From the NCBI RefSeq assembly GCF_018294505.1, contig NC_057802.1, positions 552,214,202 to 552,278,201 on the forward strand: DNA of 64,000 nt. Direction: 5' to 3'. Position 1 is the stretch's first letter; each line of letters starts with the position of its first letter. This DNA is from Triticum aestivum. Lineage: Eukaryota > Streptophyta > Magnoliopsida > Poales > Poaceae. This document shows, piece by piece, positions 1 through 9,662 of this stretch. A program made the translations under genes and the position numbers. The notes under the pieces are model-generated. The model did no database searches, was not told the origin of the DNA, and worked only from the letters and a program-made list of their open reading frames with translations.

Positions 1-2880
1 CTCTATGTAACCATAATATGTTTCCTTTCCCGTCTTGGTTGTTGCATCAAAGTGGACACCACTGTTTTGGTTGGTGCTCTTCTTATCTTGGGCGATCGTG
101 TAAAATGTATTACCATTTATCTCGTACCCTTTGAAAGTCATTATATTCGAAGATGGTAACTGGGACAGCGAGTACATGTCATCTTCAATAGAGGCGTCAT
201 GCATGGTACGTGTCTGCAACCAGCTGGCGAAACTCCTGGTTTGTTCACGTGTAATCCAGTCATCAGACCTCTCCGGGTGTTTGGAGCATAGAAAATTCTT
301 GTGTTCGTCCATATACGGAGCCACCAAGGCGGAATTCTGTATAACTGTGTAGTGTGCTTCAGTGAGAGAATGTCCGTCCATACATATTTTTTGATTCCCT
401 CCTAGCATGCCTTTTCCATCTAGTCTGCCCTTATGCCGCAATTCAGGAACACCAATCGGCTTAAGGTCAGGAATAAAGTCAATACAAAACTCAATGACCT
501 CCTCATTTTCATGGCCCTTGGAGATGCTTCCTTCTGGCCTAGCACGGTTATGAACATATTTCTTTAAGACTCCCATGAACCTCTCAAAGGGGAACATATT
601 GTGTAGAAATACAGGACCCAAAACGTTAATCTCTTCGCATAGGTGAACTAGGACGTGCGTCATGATGTTGAAGAAGGATGGTGGGAACACCAACTCGAAA
701 CTGACAAGACATTGCACCAAATCATTCTCTAACCTTGGTAAGATTTCTGGTTCGATTACCTTCTGAGAGATTGCATTGAGGAATGCACATAGCTTCACAA
801 TGGCTAATCGAACGTTATCCGATAGAAGCCCCCTCAATGCAACCGGAAGCAGTTGCGTCATAATCACGTGGCAGTCATGAGACTTTAGGTTCTGGAACTT
901 TTTCTCTGCCATGTTTATTATTCCCTTTATATTCGACGAGAAGCCAGACGGTACCTTAATACTGAGCAGGCATTCAAAGAAGATTTCCTTCTCTTCTTTG
1001 GTAAGAGCGTAGCTGGCATGACCCTGATGTATGCCGTCTTTTCCATGCATACGTTGCTGGTCCTCCCGTGCCTCAGGTGTATCTTTTGTCTTCCCATACA
1101 CGCCCAAGAAGCCAAGCAGGGTCACGCAAAGATTCTTCGTCACGTGCATCACGTCGATTGCAGAGCGGACCTCTAGATCTTTCCAATAGGGCAGGTCCCA
1201 AAATATAGATTTCTTCTTCCACATGGGTGCGCGTCCGTCAGCGTCATTCGGAACAGGTTGTCCGCCAGGACCCTTTCCAAAGACTACCTTCAAATCCTTG
1301 ACCATATCATGTACATCAACACCAGTACGGTGACGAGGCTTCGTCCGGTGATCCACCTCACCTTTGAAATGCTTGCCTTTCTTTCTTACGGGATGCCTGC
1401 TCGGAAGAAATCGACGATGTCCCAGGTACACATTCTTCCTACAATTGCCCAAATATATACTGTCGGTATCATCCAAATAGTGCGTGCATGCGCGGTATCC
1501 CTTGTTTGTCTGTCCTGAAAGGTTACTGAGAGCAGGCCAATCATTGATGGTCATGAACAGCAAGGCCTTTAGGTCAAATTCTTCCCCCATGTGCTCATCC
1601 CACGCATGTACACCTGTTCCATTCCACAGCTGTAAGAGTTCTTCAACTAATGGCCTTAGGTACACATCAATGTCGTTGCCGGGTTGCTTAGGGCCTTGGA
1701 TGAGCACTGGCATCATAAAGAACTTCCGCTTCATGCACAACCAAGGAGGAAGGTTATACAAACATAGAGTCACAGGCCAGGTGCTATGGTTGTTGCTCTG
1801 CTCCCCAAAAGGATTAATGCCATCTGCGCTTAGACCAAACCATACGTTCCTTGTGTCATCTGCAAACTCCTTCCCATACTTTCTCTCAATTTTTCTCCAC
1901 TGCGACCCGTCAGCGGGTACTCTCAACTTTCCGTCTTTCTTACGGTCTTCTCTGTGCCATCGCATTGCCTTCGCATGCTCTTTATTTTGGAACAAACGTT
2001 TCAACCGTGGTATTATAGGAGCATACCACATCACCTTGGCAGGAATCTTCTTCCTGGGGCGCTCGCCCTCGACATCACCAGGGTCATCGCGCCTGATCTT
2101 ATAGCGCAATGCACCGCATACCGGACAAGTGTTCAAATCCTCGTACTCACCGCGGTAGAGGATGCAGTCATTAGGGCATGCATGTATCTTCTGCACCTCT
2201 AACCCTAGAGGGCAGACATCCTTCTTTGCTTCGTACGTACTCTCGGGCAATTCGTTGTCCTTTGGAAGCATATTCTTTATCATTACCAGCAACTTTCCAA
2301 ATCCCTTGTCAGATACACCATTCTCTGCCTTCCATTGCAGCAATTCCAGTGTGGTGCCCAACTTTTTCTTGTCAGCTTCGCAATTCGGGTACAACAATTT
2401 CTTGTGATCCTCTAACATGCGATGCAACTTCTTCTTCTCCAAATCACTTGCGCAGTTTCTCTTTGCATCGGCAATGGCCCGACCTAGATCATCAGCGGGC
2501 TCATCTGATGCCTCTTCTTCAGCTTCTTCCCGCATTGCCAGCTCAGCTTCTTCCCCCATTGTTGTATCATCGTATCCAGGGAACCCATGGCCAGGATAGC
2601 TGTCATCGTCCTCTTCTTCTTCATTGTCTTCCATCATAACCCCTCTTTCTCCGTGCTTGGTCCAAACATTATAGTGGGGCATGAAACCGGACTTAAACAG
2701 GTGGACGTGAATGGTTCTTGACGTAGAGTAATTGTGATCATTCTTACAGACTAAACATGGACAAGGCATAAAACCATCCGCCCGCTTGTTTGCCTCAGCC
2801 GCAAGCAGAAAATTTTGCACGCCATTAATGAACTCGGGAGAGCATCGGTCATCGTACATCCATTGTCGGCTCATCTTCAT
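1..2880 (-). CDS. TNP2-like CACTA transposase, C-terminus beyond window
   Basis: Cut-and-paste transposase of the En/Spm (TNP2) family, which recognises and moves CACTA ends in the nucleus. The minus-strand frame is open from an ATG at 2880 to base 1, exactly 960 codons without a stop; an upstream in-frame TGA at 2905-2907 bounds it. A second ATG two codons in (2874) starts MSRQWMYDDR, the usual family start. Visible in order: an N-terminal Cys-containing domain (about 1-75, FMPCPCLVCKN), an acidic linker (about 80-105), the TNP2 core with LSADGINPFG (about 350) and IDVMHVTKNL (about 577), then a DUF4218-like part with FPFERFMGVLKKYVHNRARP (about 760). The frame continues past the edge into what should be DUF4216. 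No frameshift was seen, so it may be recently active. Introns in the missing part cannot be excluded. Confidence 0.93.
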   Translation of the reverse strand, partial: MKMSRQWMYDDRCSPEFINGVQNFLLAAEANKRADGFMPCPCLVCKNDHNYSTSRTIHVHLFKSGFMPHYNVWTKHGERGVMMEDNEEEEDDDSYPGHGFPGYDDTTMGEEAELAMREEAEEEASDEPADDLGRAIADAKRNCASDLEKKKLHRMLEDHKKLLYPNCEADKKKLGTTLELLQWKAENGVSDKGFGKLLVMIKNMLPKDNELPESTYEAKKDVCPLGLEVQKIHACPNDCILYRGEYEDLNTCPVCGALRYKIRRDDPGDVEGERPRKKIPAKVMWYAPIIPRLKRLFQNKEHAKAMRWHREDRKKDGKLRVPADGSQWRKIERKYGKEFADDTRNVWFGLSADGINPFGEQSNNHSTWPVTLCLYNLPPWLCMKRKFFMMPVLIQGPKQPGNDIDVYLRPLVEELLQLWNGTGVHAWDEHMGEEFDLKALLFMTINDWPALSNLSGQTNKGYRACTHYLDDTDSIYLGNCRKNVYLGHRRFLPSRHPVRKKGKHFKGEVDHRTKPRHRTGVDVHDMVKDLKVVFGKGPGGQPVPNDADGRAPMWKKKSIFWDLPYWKDLEVRSAIDVMHVTKNLCVTLLGFLGVYGKTKDTPEAREDQQRMHGKDGIHQGHASYALTKEEKEIFFECLLSIKVPSGFSSNIKGIINMAEKKFQNLKSHDCHVIMTQLLPVALRGLLSDNVRLAIVKLCAFLNAISQKVIEPEILPRLENDLVQCLVSFELVFPPSFFNIMTHVLVHLCEEINVLGPVFLHNMFPFERFMGVLKKYVHNRARPEGSISKGHENEEVIEFCIDFIPDLKPIGVPELRHKGRLDGKGMLGGNQKICMDGHSLTEAHYTVIQNSALVAPYMDEHKNFLCSKHPERSDDWITREQTRSFASWLQTRTMHDASIEDDMYSLSQLPSSNIMTFKGYEINGNTFYTIAQDKKSTNQNSGVHFDATTKTGKETYYGYIE

Positions 2881-2963
2881 TACACAACACCGAATAGACC
2901 AAGTTCATACAAGTTCATACATAAAGTTCATACAAGACTTAAATGCAACAAACAAATAACTCT

Positions 2964-3408
2964 CTAACTAAATAATTTAAATGCAAGAACAAATGCGATC
3001 AAGATCGCAACTAAGGTAACAATTGATCCAACAGCATAATGATACCAAGCCTCACTATAAATGGCATATTTTCTAATCTTTCTAATCTTCAAGCGCATTT
3101 TCTCCATCTTGATCTTGTGATCATCGACGACATCGGCAACATGCAACTCCAATTCCATCTTCTCCCCCTCAATTCTTTTCAATTTTTCTTTCAAATACTC
3201 AGTTTCTCTTTCAACTATATTTAACCTCTCGACAATAGGGTCGGTTGGAATTTCCGGTTCACAAACCTCCTAGAAAAAAATATCTATGTCAACTTGATGG
3301 GCATTATTTGTCATAAACACGAAATGCAACAACTAGTTTTAAAAGAGAATATACCACATCCGAATCTTAACAAGGACGAGGGCCGACGGGGACGGATATC
3401 AAAACCAT
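2964..3408 (-). pseudogene. small two-exon CACTA-associated gene with nonsense codon
   Basis: Two exons fit together in phase: 3408-3355 (ATG start, donor GT at 3354-3353) and 3269-2964 (acceptor AG at 3271-3270), giving about 119 residues. The product has a charged, helix-prone middle (KLKRIEGEKMELELHVADVV) and one C-terminal membrane segment (VGSIVTLVAILIAFVLAF). Companion proteins of this shape occur beside TNP2 in wheat CACTA elements; I do not know their function. Codon 14 is TAA (complement of 3367-3369), so this copy is interrupted in exon 1. The splice sites are inferred from consensus and phase. Confidence 0.6.
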
Positions 3409-3924
3409 GGCACTATGTATAACAAACAACGTACGGGTAAGATAATTATACGAGTAACTATATATCCAAATCACACAAACATCAATTTGGTAATGTAAAA
3501 CATTCATGAACAAGAGGCTCACCACAAGCTAGGTGGTGCCGGCGACGGGACGGTGCGGAAGATGGACGGTGGTTACGACGGAGATTTAGAAGGCACTAAG
3601 TAAATCACACCTACATATGCAAACTAAGTGTTAGTTTTGACCACAAATTGCATATAAATCAAATACTAGCACATATATTTTCTACCAAATTACTAAACTC
3701 ATAAATTAATCACTATACAAAGCATTGCAAGAGCTAATCTAGCAATGAGAGATGAAAGGACAAAGTTGCTAACCTTTGTGATCATTTGAATGGATGGGGG
3801 CCTTCGAATCTTGACAAATTTTGGGCAAAATGTGTGATGAGCTCGAGAGGAAGAGGCGAAGAACAGAGAGGAGAAGGGAAAGGGGAAGAACAGAGCGAGC
3901 TCGGGTGGATGAAGGGTTTATGTA

Positions 3925-4178
3925 GGACGACCTTTAGCACCGGTTCGTCCCATGAACCAGTACTAAAGGTGCTGGAGGGGCCCCGGACTGACAACATCCT
4001 GCCACCACTCACTTTAGTACCGGTCCGTGGCACGAACCGGTGCTAAAGGTCGGCCACGAACCGGTACTAATGAAACGGCTGGCTAGCCGTTGGAACCGGC
4101 ACTAATGCACACATTAGTGCCGGCTCAAAAGCAAACCGGCACTAATGTGCTTGACATTTGACCCTTTTTCTACTAGTG
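3925..4178. repeat. subterminal repeats and terminal inverted repeat of the left CACTA element
   Basis: Short direct and inverted copies built around ACCGGTTCGT and GCCGGCACTAATG fill this stretch, for example near 3930-3970, 4020-4065 and 4090-4145. Such arrays next to a CACTA terminus are the known binding region for the element's own proteins. The outermost 19 bases form the terminal inverted repeat. Confidence 0.85.
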
Positions 4179-4181
4179 TAT

Positions 4182-4615
4182 TTCGACTCTTGTCTTGGAG
4201 AACAATCTTGCGGCTTGGAGGTAAAACCTAGCTACGAGAATCGGTGGCAATCGTCGCGCTGCGCGACTCGTCACTGCTTTCGCTACTCTGCTCGTTGGCG
4301 AGTTTGATTGTTGTCGCCATCTTCATAGTGTTCTTGGTTTTCTTAGCATTCAAGACAGTAGGTAAGATTCCTACTGGCATATATCTGTACTCCTAAAGGG
4401 GGACTTGGTAGTCTTCGTTCCATGGTTTTTTTCGTCGCTCCTCTCATCTTCGTTTGATTTTTATTCGTTTCTCCTCCCACCTTTGTCTGGGTTTTTTGTC
4501 TCTCCTCCCACCAAATGCTCCCCTCCCACTAGAGTAAACCAGGGAACGAGGCCCCCTCGCACGTAATGGAGAAAAATCGGCCGAACGAGGTCCCCTCAAA
4601 CACCTAGGGGAAAAG
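4182..4615. other. unassigned spacer
   Basis: Between the CACTA end and the copia LTR. It includes pyrimidine-rich stretches with repeated CTCCTCCCACC-like words near 4470-4530. No coding frame, RNA gene or recognisable element end was seen. Confidence 0.5.
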
Positions 4616-6306
4616 TGAAGGAAATATGCCCTAGAGGCAATAATAAAGTTGTTATTTATATTTCCTTACATCATGATAAATGTTTATTATTCGTGCTAGA
4701 ATTGTATTAACTGGAAACTTAGTACATGTGTGAATACATAGACAAACAGAGTGTTCCTAGTATGCCTCTACTTGACTAGCTCGTTAATCAAAGATGGTTA
4801 GGTTTCCTAGCCATAGACATGTGTTGTCATTTGATGAACGGGATCACATCATTAGAGAATGATGTGATGGACAAGACCCATCCGTTAGCTTAGCACTATG
4901 ATCGTTTAGTTTGTTGCTATTGCTTTCTTCATGAATTATACATGTTCCTCTGACTATGAGATTATGCAACTCCCGAATACCGGAGGAACAGTTAGTGTGC
5001 TACCAAATGTCACAACGTAACTGGGTGATTATAAAGATGCTCTATAGGTGTGTCCGATGGTGTTTGTTGAGTTGGCATAGATCGAGATTAGGATTTGTCA
5101 CTCCGATTGTCGGAGAGGTATCTCTGGGCCCTCTCGGTAATGCACATCACTATAATCCTTGCAAGAAATGTAACTAATGAATTAGTTGCGGGATGATGCA
5201 TTACAGAACGAGTAAAGAGACTTGCCGGTAACGAGATTGAACTAGGTATGGTGATACCGACGATCGAATCTCGGGCAAGTAACATACCGATGACAAAGGG
5301 AACAACGTATGTTGTTATGCGGTTTGACCGATAAAACATCTTCGTAGAATATGTAGGAGCCAATATAAGCATCCAGGTTCCGCTATTGGCTATTGACTGG
5401 AGATGTGTCTCGGTCATGTCTACATAGTTCTCGAACCCGTAGGGTCCGCACGCTTAACGTTCGATGACGATTCGTATTATGAGTTTATGTGTTTTGATGA
5501 ACCGAAGGTTGTTCGGAGTCCCGGATGAGATCACGGACATGACGAGGAGTCTCGAAGTGGTCGAGACATGAAGATTGATATATTGGAAGGGTATATTCAG
5601 ACACCGGAGTGGTTCCGAAGTGTATCGGGTATTTTTCGGAGTACCGGGAGGTTACCGGAACCCCCCGGGGGATTAATGGGCCAGATTGGGCCTTAGTGGA
5701 GAAGAGAGAGGGCCGGCCAGAGGTGGCGCCCCTCCCCCCTTGCCCAGTCTGAATTGGACAAGGGGAATGGGGGCGCCCCCCTCCTTCCTGCTCTTCTCTC
5801 CTCTTTCCCTTCTTCTCCTTCTTGGACTGGGAAAGGGAGAAACCTACTCCTACTAGGAGTAGGAATCCCCCCCTTGGGTGCGCCCCTTGTGGCCGGCCCT
5901 CCTCCTCCTCCCCTCCTTTATATACGGGGGAGGGGGCATCCCATAGACACACAAGTTGATCTTTAGCCATGTGCGGTGCCCCCCTCCACAGTTTTCCACC
6001 TCGGTCATATTGTCGTAGTGCTTAGGCGAAGCCCTGCATCGGTAACTTCATCATCACTGTCACCACGCCGTCGTGCTGACGAAACTCCTCGGCCTCAGCT
6101 AGATCTAGAGTTCGAGGGACGTCACCGAGCTAAACCTGTGCAGATCGCGGAGGTGCCGTGCGTTTGGTACTTGATCGGTTGGATCGCGAAGACGTTCGAC
6201 TAATTCAACTGCGTTACTAAGCGCTTACGCTTTCGGTCTACTAGGGTACGTGGACACACTCTCCCCGCTCGTTGCTATGCTTCTCCTAGATAGATCTTGC
6301 GTGATC
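4616..6306 (+). mobile_element. truncated Ty1/copia LTR (BARE/Angela/WIS-like)
   Basis: It begins TGAAGGAAATATGCCCTAG and runs parallel to the complete LTR at 37492-39177. It stops about 50 bases before the expected CCCCAACA terminus, where a gypsy LTR starts. A TATA box (TTTATATAC, 5917-5925) sits where the LTR promoter is expected, upstream of the GTGCGGTGCCCC segment. No internal region follows, so this is a solo or broken LTR. Confidence 0.85.
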
Positions 6307-7085
6307 TGATATGTCTCCATCGTATCTATAATTCTTGATTGTTTGATGCCAATATTATACCACTTTCACATACTTTTGGCAGCTTTTTATATGATTTATT
6401 GGACTAACCTATTGATCCAGTGCCAAGTGTCAGTTCCTATTTTCTGCATGTTTTTTGTATCGCAGAGTATCCATATCAAACAAAGTCCACATGTAATAAA
6501 ATTTCACGGAGAATTATTTTCGAATATATGTGATTTTTGGGAGTTGGAATCACCGCAAACGGAGGCCCGTGGTGGGCACAACCCACCAGGGCGCGCCAGA
6601 GGAGCCAGGCGTGCCGTGGTGGGTTGTGCCCACGTCGTACGTCAGTTGGGGCTCTATCGGGCGCAAGGAAGCTTCTATCCGGAAAAAAATCGTGTTCAAA
6701 TCTCAGCGCAATCGGAGTTACGGATCTCCGGGAATATAAGAAACGGTTTTCAGCCAGATCTGAGGAACACGAAACAGAAGAGAACAGAGAGGGAGATCCA
6801 ATCTCGGAGGGGCTGCCGCCATGGAGACCAAGGAACAGAGGGGTAACTCTCCTCCCCATCTAGGGGGGAGGCCAAGGATGAAGAAGAAGTAGGGGGGCTC
6901 TCTCCCCGTCGCTTCCGGTGGCGCCGGAGTGCCACTGGGGCAACGATCGGGACGACAATCTACATCAACAATCTTGCTACCGTCAACACCAACTTTCTCC
7001 CCCTCTATGCAGCGGTGTAACACCTCTTCCCCCCACTGTAATCTCTACTTAAACATGGTGCTCAACTCCATATATTATTTCCCGA
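6307..7085 (+). mobile_element. truncated gypsy LTR, first half (LTR type A)
   Basis: It starts TGATATGTCTCCATCG and matches, in opposite orientation, the first half of the complete LTR at 41263-42788, including the GATCCAGTGCCA segment and the CTACTTAAACATGGTGC block near 7050. It ends abruptly near 7085, where LINE-derived sequence begins. About 750 bases of the expected LTR are missing. Confidence 0.8.
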
Positions 7086-7631
7086 TCGTGTGATCATGTG
7101 CAGGCCAGCCACCCACCTTTGATGATTCAGTGCAGGGGCAGACGGAGGTACTTGCAAGGGAAGGCACTAATTGGGACAGGGAAATTCTGTAATAGGGTGG
7201 GGAGGTCGACCTCATCACAAGCAATAGGCATGAACACACTTCTGTCCACATCGGCCATGCATCAATCCTGAAGCTGCACCGAAAGTGAGCAGAATCTGCT
7301 TGGACACCTCAATCTCGGCAGCTGTTGGGGAGATGAAAGTGCCGTCTGCATACGGACAGACCCCGCTTTGGCAAATAACCAATGTAATGGTGAAGAGCGG
7401 GTCTCCCTCACGAAGCCCCCGCTTAGAGAAACTTCGGCCGAGCTCCCCATTGGCCATGGCGCGAGAAGAAGCAGATCCCCAAAGCAGAGCAACCATCTAT
7501 GACCAAAACTGCCTAGACATGAGGCCCAGCATGTAAGCCCAATGAGACTGAATCAAACGCACCATCAGTGTCCAACTGGAGCAACGATGCAGGATCCTTG
7601 TTCTTGTGTCGCAATTTGACAACATTCTATG
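7086..7631 (-). pseudogene. LINE reverse transcriptase, 3' half (split by CACTA)
   Basis: Minus-strand peptide fragments match plant L1-type reverse transcriptase blocks in order: a DTDGAFDSVS block (about 7560-7590), SSRAMANGELGRSFSKRG and LREGDPLFT (about 7400-7470), PYADGTF (about 7340) and FPCKYLRLPL (about 7130). The catalytic Y-A-D-D box reads Y-A-D-G, and only about 15 residues separate GDPL from it, far fewer than usual, so there is an internal deletion. Frameshifts and stops are present. The 5' half of the same gene is at 32135-32410, on the other side of the 24.5 kb CACTA insertion. Confidence 0.8.
7629..7631. repeat. target site duplication (ATG), left copy
   Basis: ATG directly precedes the CACTAC terminus at 7632 and is repeated directly after the other terminus at 32135-32137. 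Three base pairs is the duplication length made by CACTA transposases. Confidence 0.85.
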
Positions 7632-7658
7632 CACTACAAAAAAAATACACTTCCGTGA
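7632..7658 (+). repeat. left terminal inverted repeat of 24.5 kb CACTA
   Basis: CACTAC followed by eight A residues, then TACACTTCCGTGA. It pairs with the complement of 32109-32134. Confidence 0.85.
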
Positions 7659-8960
7659 TGATACGTGTTTGTCAAAGTAGGTCGCGTTTTTTGTCATGCA
7701 TGTACATCCATGACAAATTTATGACATAATCAAGATAGTCATACCTGTGTTGTTGTAGAAGTGTTCCATGACATTACCAAAATTATCATCACGGAAGTGT
7801 CCACTTCCATGACGATAAATCGCGCGTCACAGAAGTGCTTTCGTCAAGGGTGACCGACACGTGGCATCCACCGTAACGGAACGCCGTTAAGCTGTCGTGT
7901 CGGGTTTTGGATCCGATAACCCGTTAACAACCCCGACCAATGGGGATTTTCCACGTGTAAAATCATCATTGGCTGGAGGAAACACGTGTCGGCTCATCGT
8001 TGGGACAGATGTCATCCACTCATTGGACAGAAGGCGCCTATGAAACGTCGACACGTGGCACGGCCCAACAGAGGCCCATTCCTGTGAAAAGGCCGGCCCG
8101 TTTGACTTGGTCAAAAGGTGGCGGGCCGGCCCATGGAAAGCCTGTTAACGGCCTGTTCGCATATAGCCCATTTACAGCCCGCTAATTCAAGGCCCGTTAC
8201 GCCCTATCCGAATTAGGCCCAGTAGCGTCATCTGGGCCATCCAATAAGATTCCAGCCCGTTTTTACTTATGGCCCATGTATGGCCCATGACGTCTTTCGG
8301 CCCATATGACGCCCTATGTAACTCTTAGCCTATTAACGGCCCGTGGTGAAACTGGCCCGTAATGAACAGTGTATCACTTTACACCCATTAACGGCCCGTG
8401 GTGAAACTGGCCTGTAATGAACAATGTATCACTTTATACCCATTAACGGCCCGTTATTCCGTTGGGCCGTTTCCAGCCCATGTTATCTTTCAGCCTTCTC
8501 AGAGCCCATTTATTCTTGGGCTCATTTCCAGCATTCGTTTACTTACGGCCCGTTACTGTAATTTTCTGCTTGTGGGCCAAATTCAGCCCGTGGTTACAGT
8601 CGGACCGTTTGTGGTCCGTTAATACGTTGGGCCGTTTTCATAGCGTCATCAAATACGGCCTATTAACGATGGCCCGTTATGGTCGGCCCATGAACGGACG
8701 ATTCCAACTCTAGCCCGTTTACGGCCATAATGCGGTCTGTTTGGCCCATGTTTGGCCAATCGATCATACGGCCCGTATAAGGCCCATTGATGATACGACC
8801 CGCATAAGGCCCATTGTTTCTATGGACCGTAGAAGGCCCATTGTTTCTACGGCCCATAGAAGGCCCACTGTTTCTACGGCCAGCAGGAGGCGCAGAGTCA
8901 CTACAGTAAATATTAGCCCATGGTTATTGTGGCCTAGTTTTAAAAAATAGGTTATTGCAG
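7659..8960. repeat. left subterminal region rich in GGCCCGTTA/GGCCCAT words
   Basis: About 1.3 kb with dozens of short copies of GGCCCGTTA, GGCCCAT and their complements. It includes a 55-bp direct duplication (8329-8383 and 8384-8438) and a 27-bp unit repeated about four times (8766-8873). Open frames here are artefacts of the repeats. This composition fits the protein-binding subterminal region of a CACTA element. Confidence 0.75.
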
Positions 8961-9079
8961 CCACTAGCTAACCGCGGAAAAAGAACTGCAATGACTACAA
9001 GCAAACAAATAAACAAGACAACAAGGAAATAAATAAGCAAGCAACTAACGCTAGGCTATCACGACTATTACACATATTA

Positions 9080-9176
9080 CATCCACTGGGCATCAAAGTT
9101 CGCCACCAGTGCAAATATAGGGAACAAAGCAGCATATCATATACACTGGTTGTCAAAGTTGGTGACCAGCGCAAAT
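9080..9176. repeat. two-copy direct repeat in 3' flank of cargo gene
   Basis: Two copies of a roughly 33-base unit, CACTGG followed by a TCAAAGTT core and ending CAGTGCAAATA or CAGCGCAAATA, lie at about 9080-9112 and 9143-9176. They sit just downstream of the cargo gene stop codon. Confidence 0.6.
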
Positions 9177-9224
9177 AAACGCCGCAGCAAAACAAATCCA
9201 GAACTGAAACCACTTCAGAAGATC

Positions 9225-9662
9225 TCAAGAAACAATATCCTGGGTACCCATAATGCTGGCAAGATGCTTAGCAAGCTTATTAACTTTCTCTTGTTTGGTG
9301 CTTAAATCCTCCAGCGCTTGCTGTTGCACCAGAAAATATGCATCTGAATTCTGCAGGGACTTCCTCAGTCCTTCAGCTTCCTGTCGCAGCACATCTGATC
9401 GATGTATTTCAACTTGAAGTTCAGACTCAAGAAGACGAACTGATTCAGGCAGCGAGTTCGAAGAGCTTGTGCCAGCAGTAGTGGCCAGTAACTCGAACAC
9501 TACATCAAGACAGGACTTTTGGGTGCCCTCACTGTCGTCAAGATAGTTTTTATCAGCTTTCTTGGAGACCAACAGGGATGTCTCACTATCTTGAACCTTA
9601 TCTGCATTACTTCCTTTACCATTGGATAACGCGGTACTGTTCTCCAATATTTTGTCAGCATT
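9225..9662 (-). CDS. terminal coiled-coil exon of the CACTA cargo gene
   Basis: The acceptor TTTTAG (9663-9664) precedes a 438-base exon of 145 codons plus TGA, reading NADKILENSTALSNGKGSNA at its start. Residues from SVRLLESELQVEIHRSDVLR onward have regular hydrophobic spacing typical of a coiled coil, so dimerisation is plausible. It joins in phase to a 30-base exon (10063-10034, DGIETPMAQQ) whose GT donor is clear. It is the longest continuous open frame of the gene and looks undamaged. Confidence 0.65.
   Translation of the reverse strand, partial: NADKILENSTALSNGKGSNADKVQDSETSLLVSKKADKNYLDDSEGTQKSCLDVVFELLATTAGTSSSNSLPESVRLLESELQVEIHRSDVLRQEAEGLRKSLQNSDAYFLVQQQALEDLSTKQEKVNKLAKHLASIMGTQDIVS

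Larger units (their letters stand above)
1..4178 (-). mobile_element. CACTA (En/Spm) DNA transposon, left part outside window
   Basis: The right-hand terminus is visible: read on the minus strand from 4178 the element begins CACTAGTAGAAAAAGGGTC, a CACTA-class terminal inverted repeat. The bases just outside (4179-4181, TAT) are the likely 3-bp target duplication, but the other end is beyond the window. Inside lie subterminal repeats, a two-exon small gene and a long TNP2-like transposase, all on the minus strand. This is the expected order of an autonomous grass CACTA element. Family assignment within the Triticeae CACTA group is not attempted. Confidence 0.93.

Noticed and set aside
1484..2104. 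206-codon plus-strand frame
   Set aside because: It is the antisense of the TNP2-like transposase, whose minus-strand frame is conserved and uninterrupted.
8766..8873. Regular 27-bp repeats considered as a CRISPR-like array
   Set aside because: The units are head-to-tail without unique spacers and lie in a plant CACTA subterminal region.
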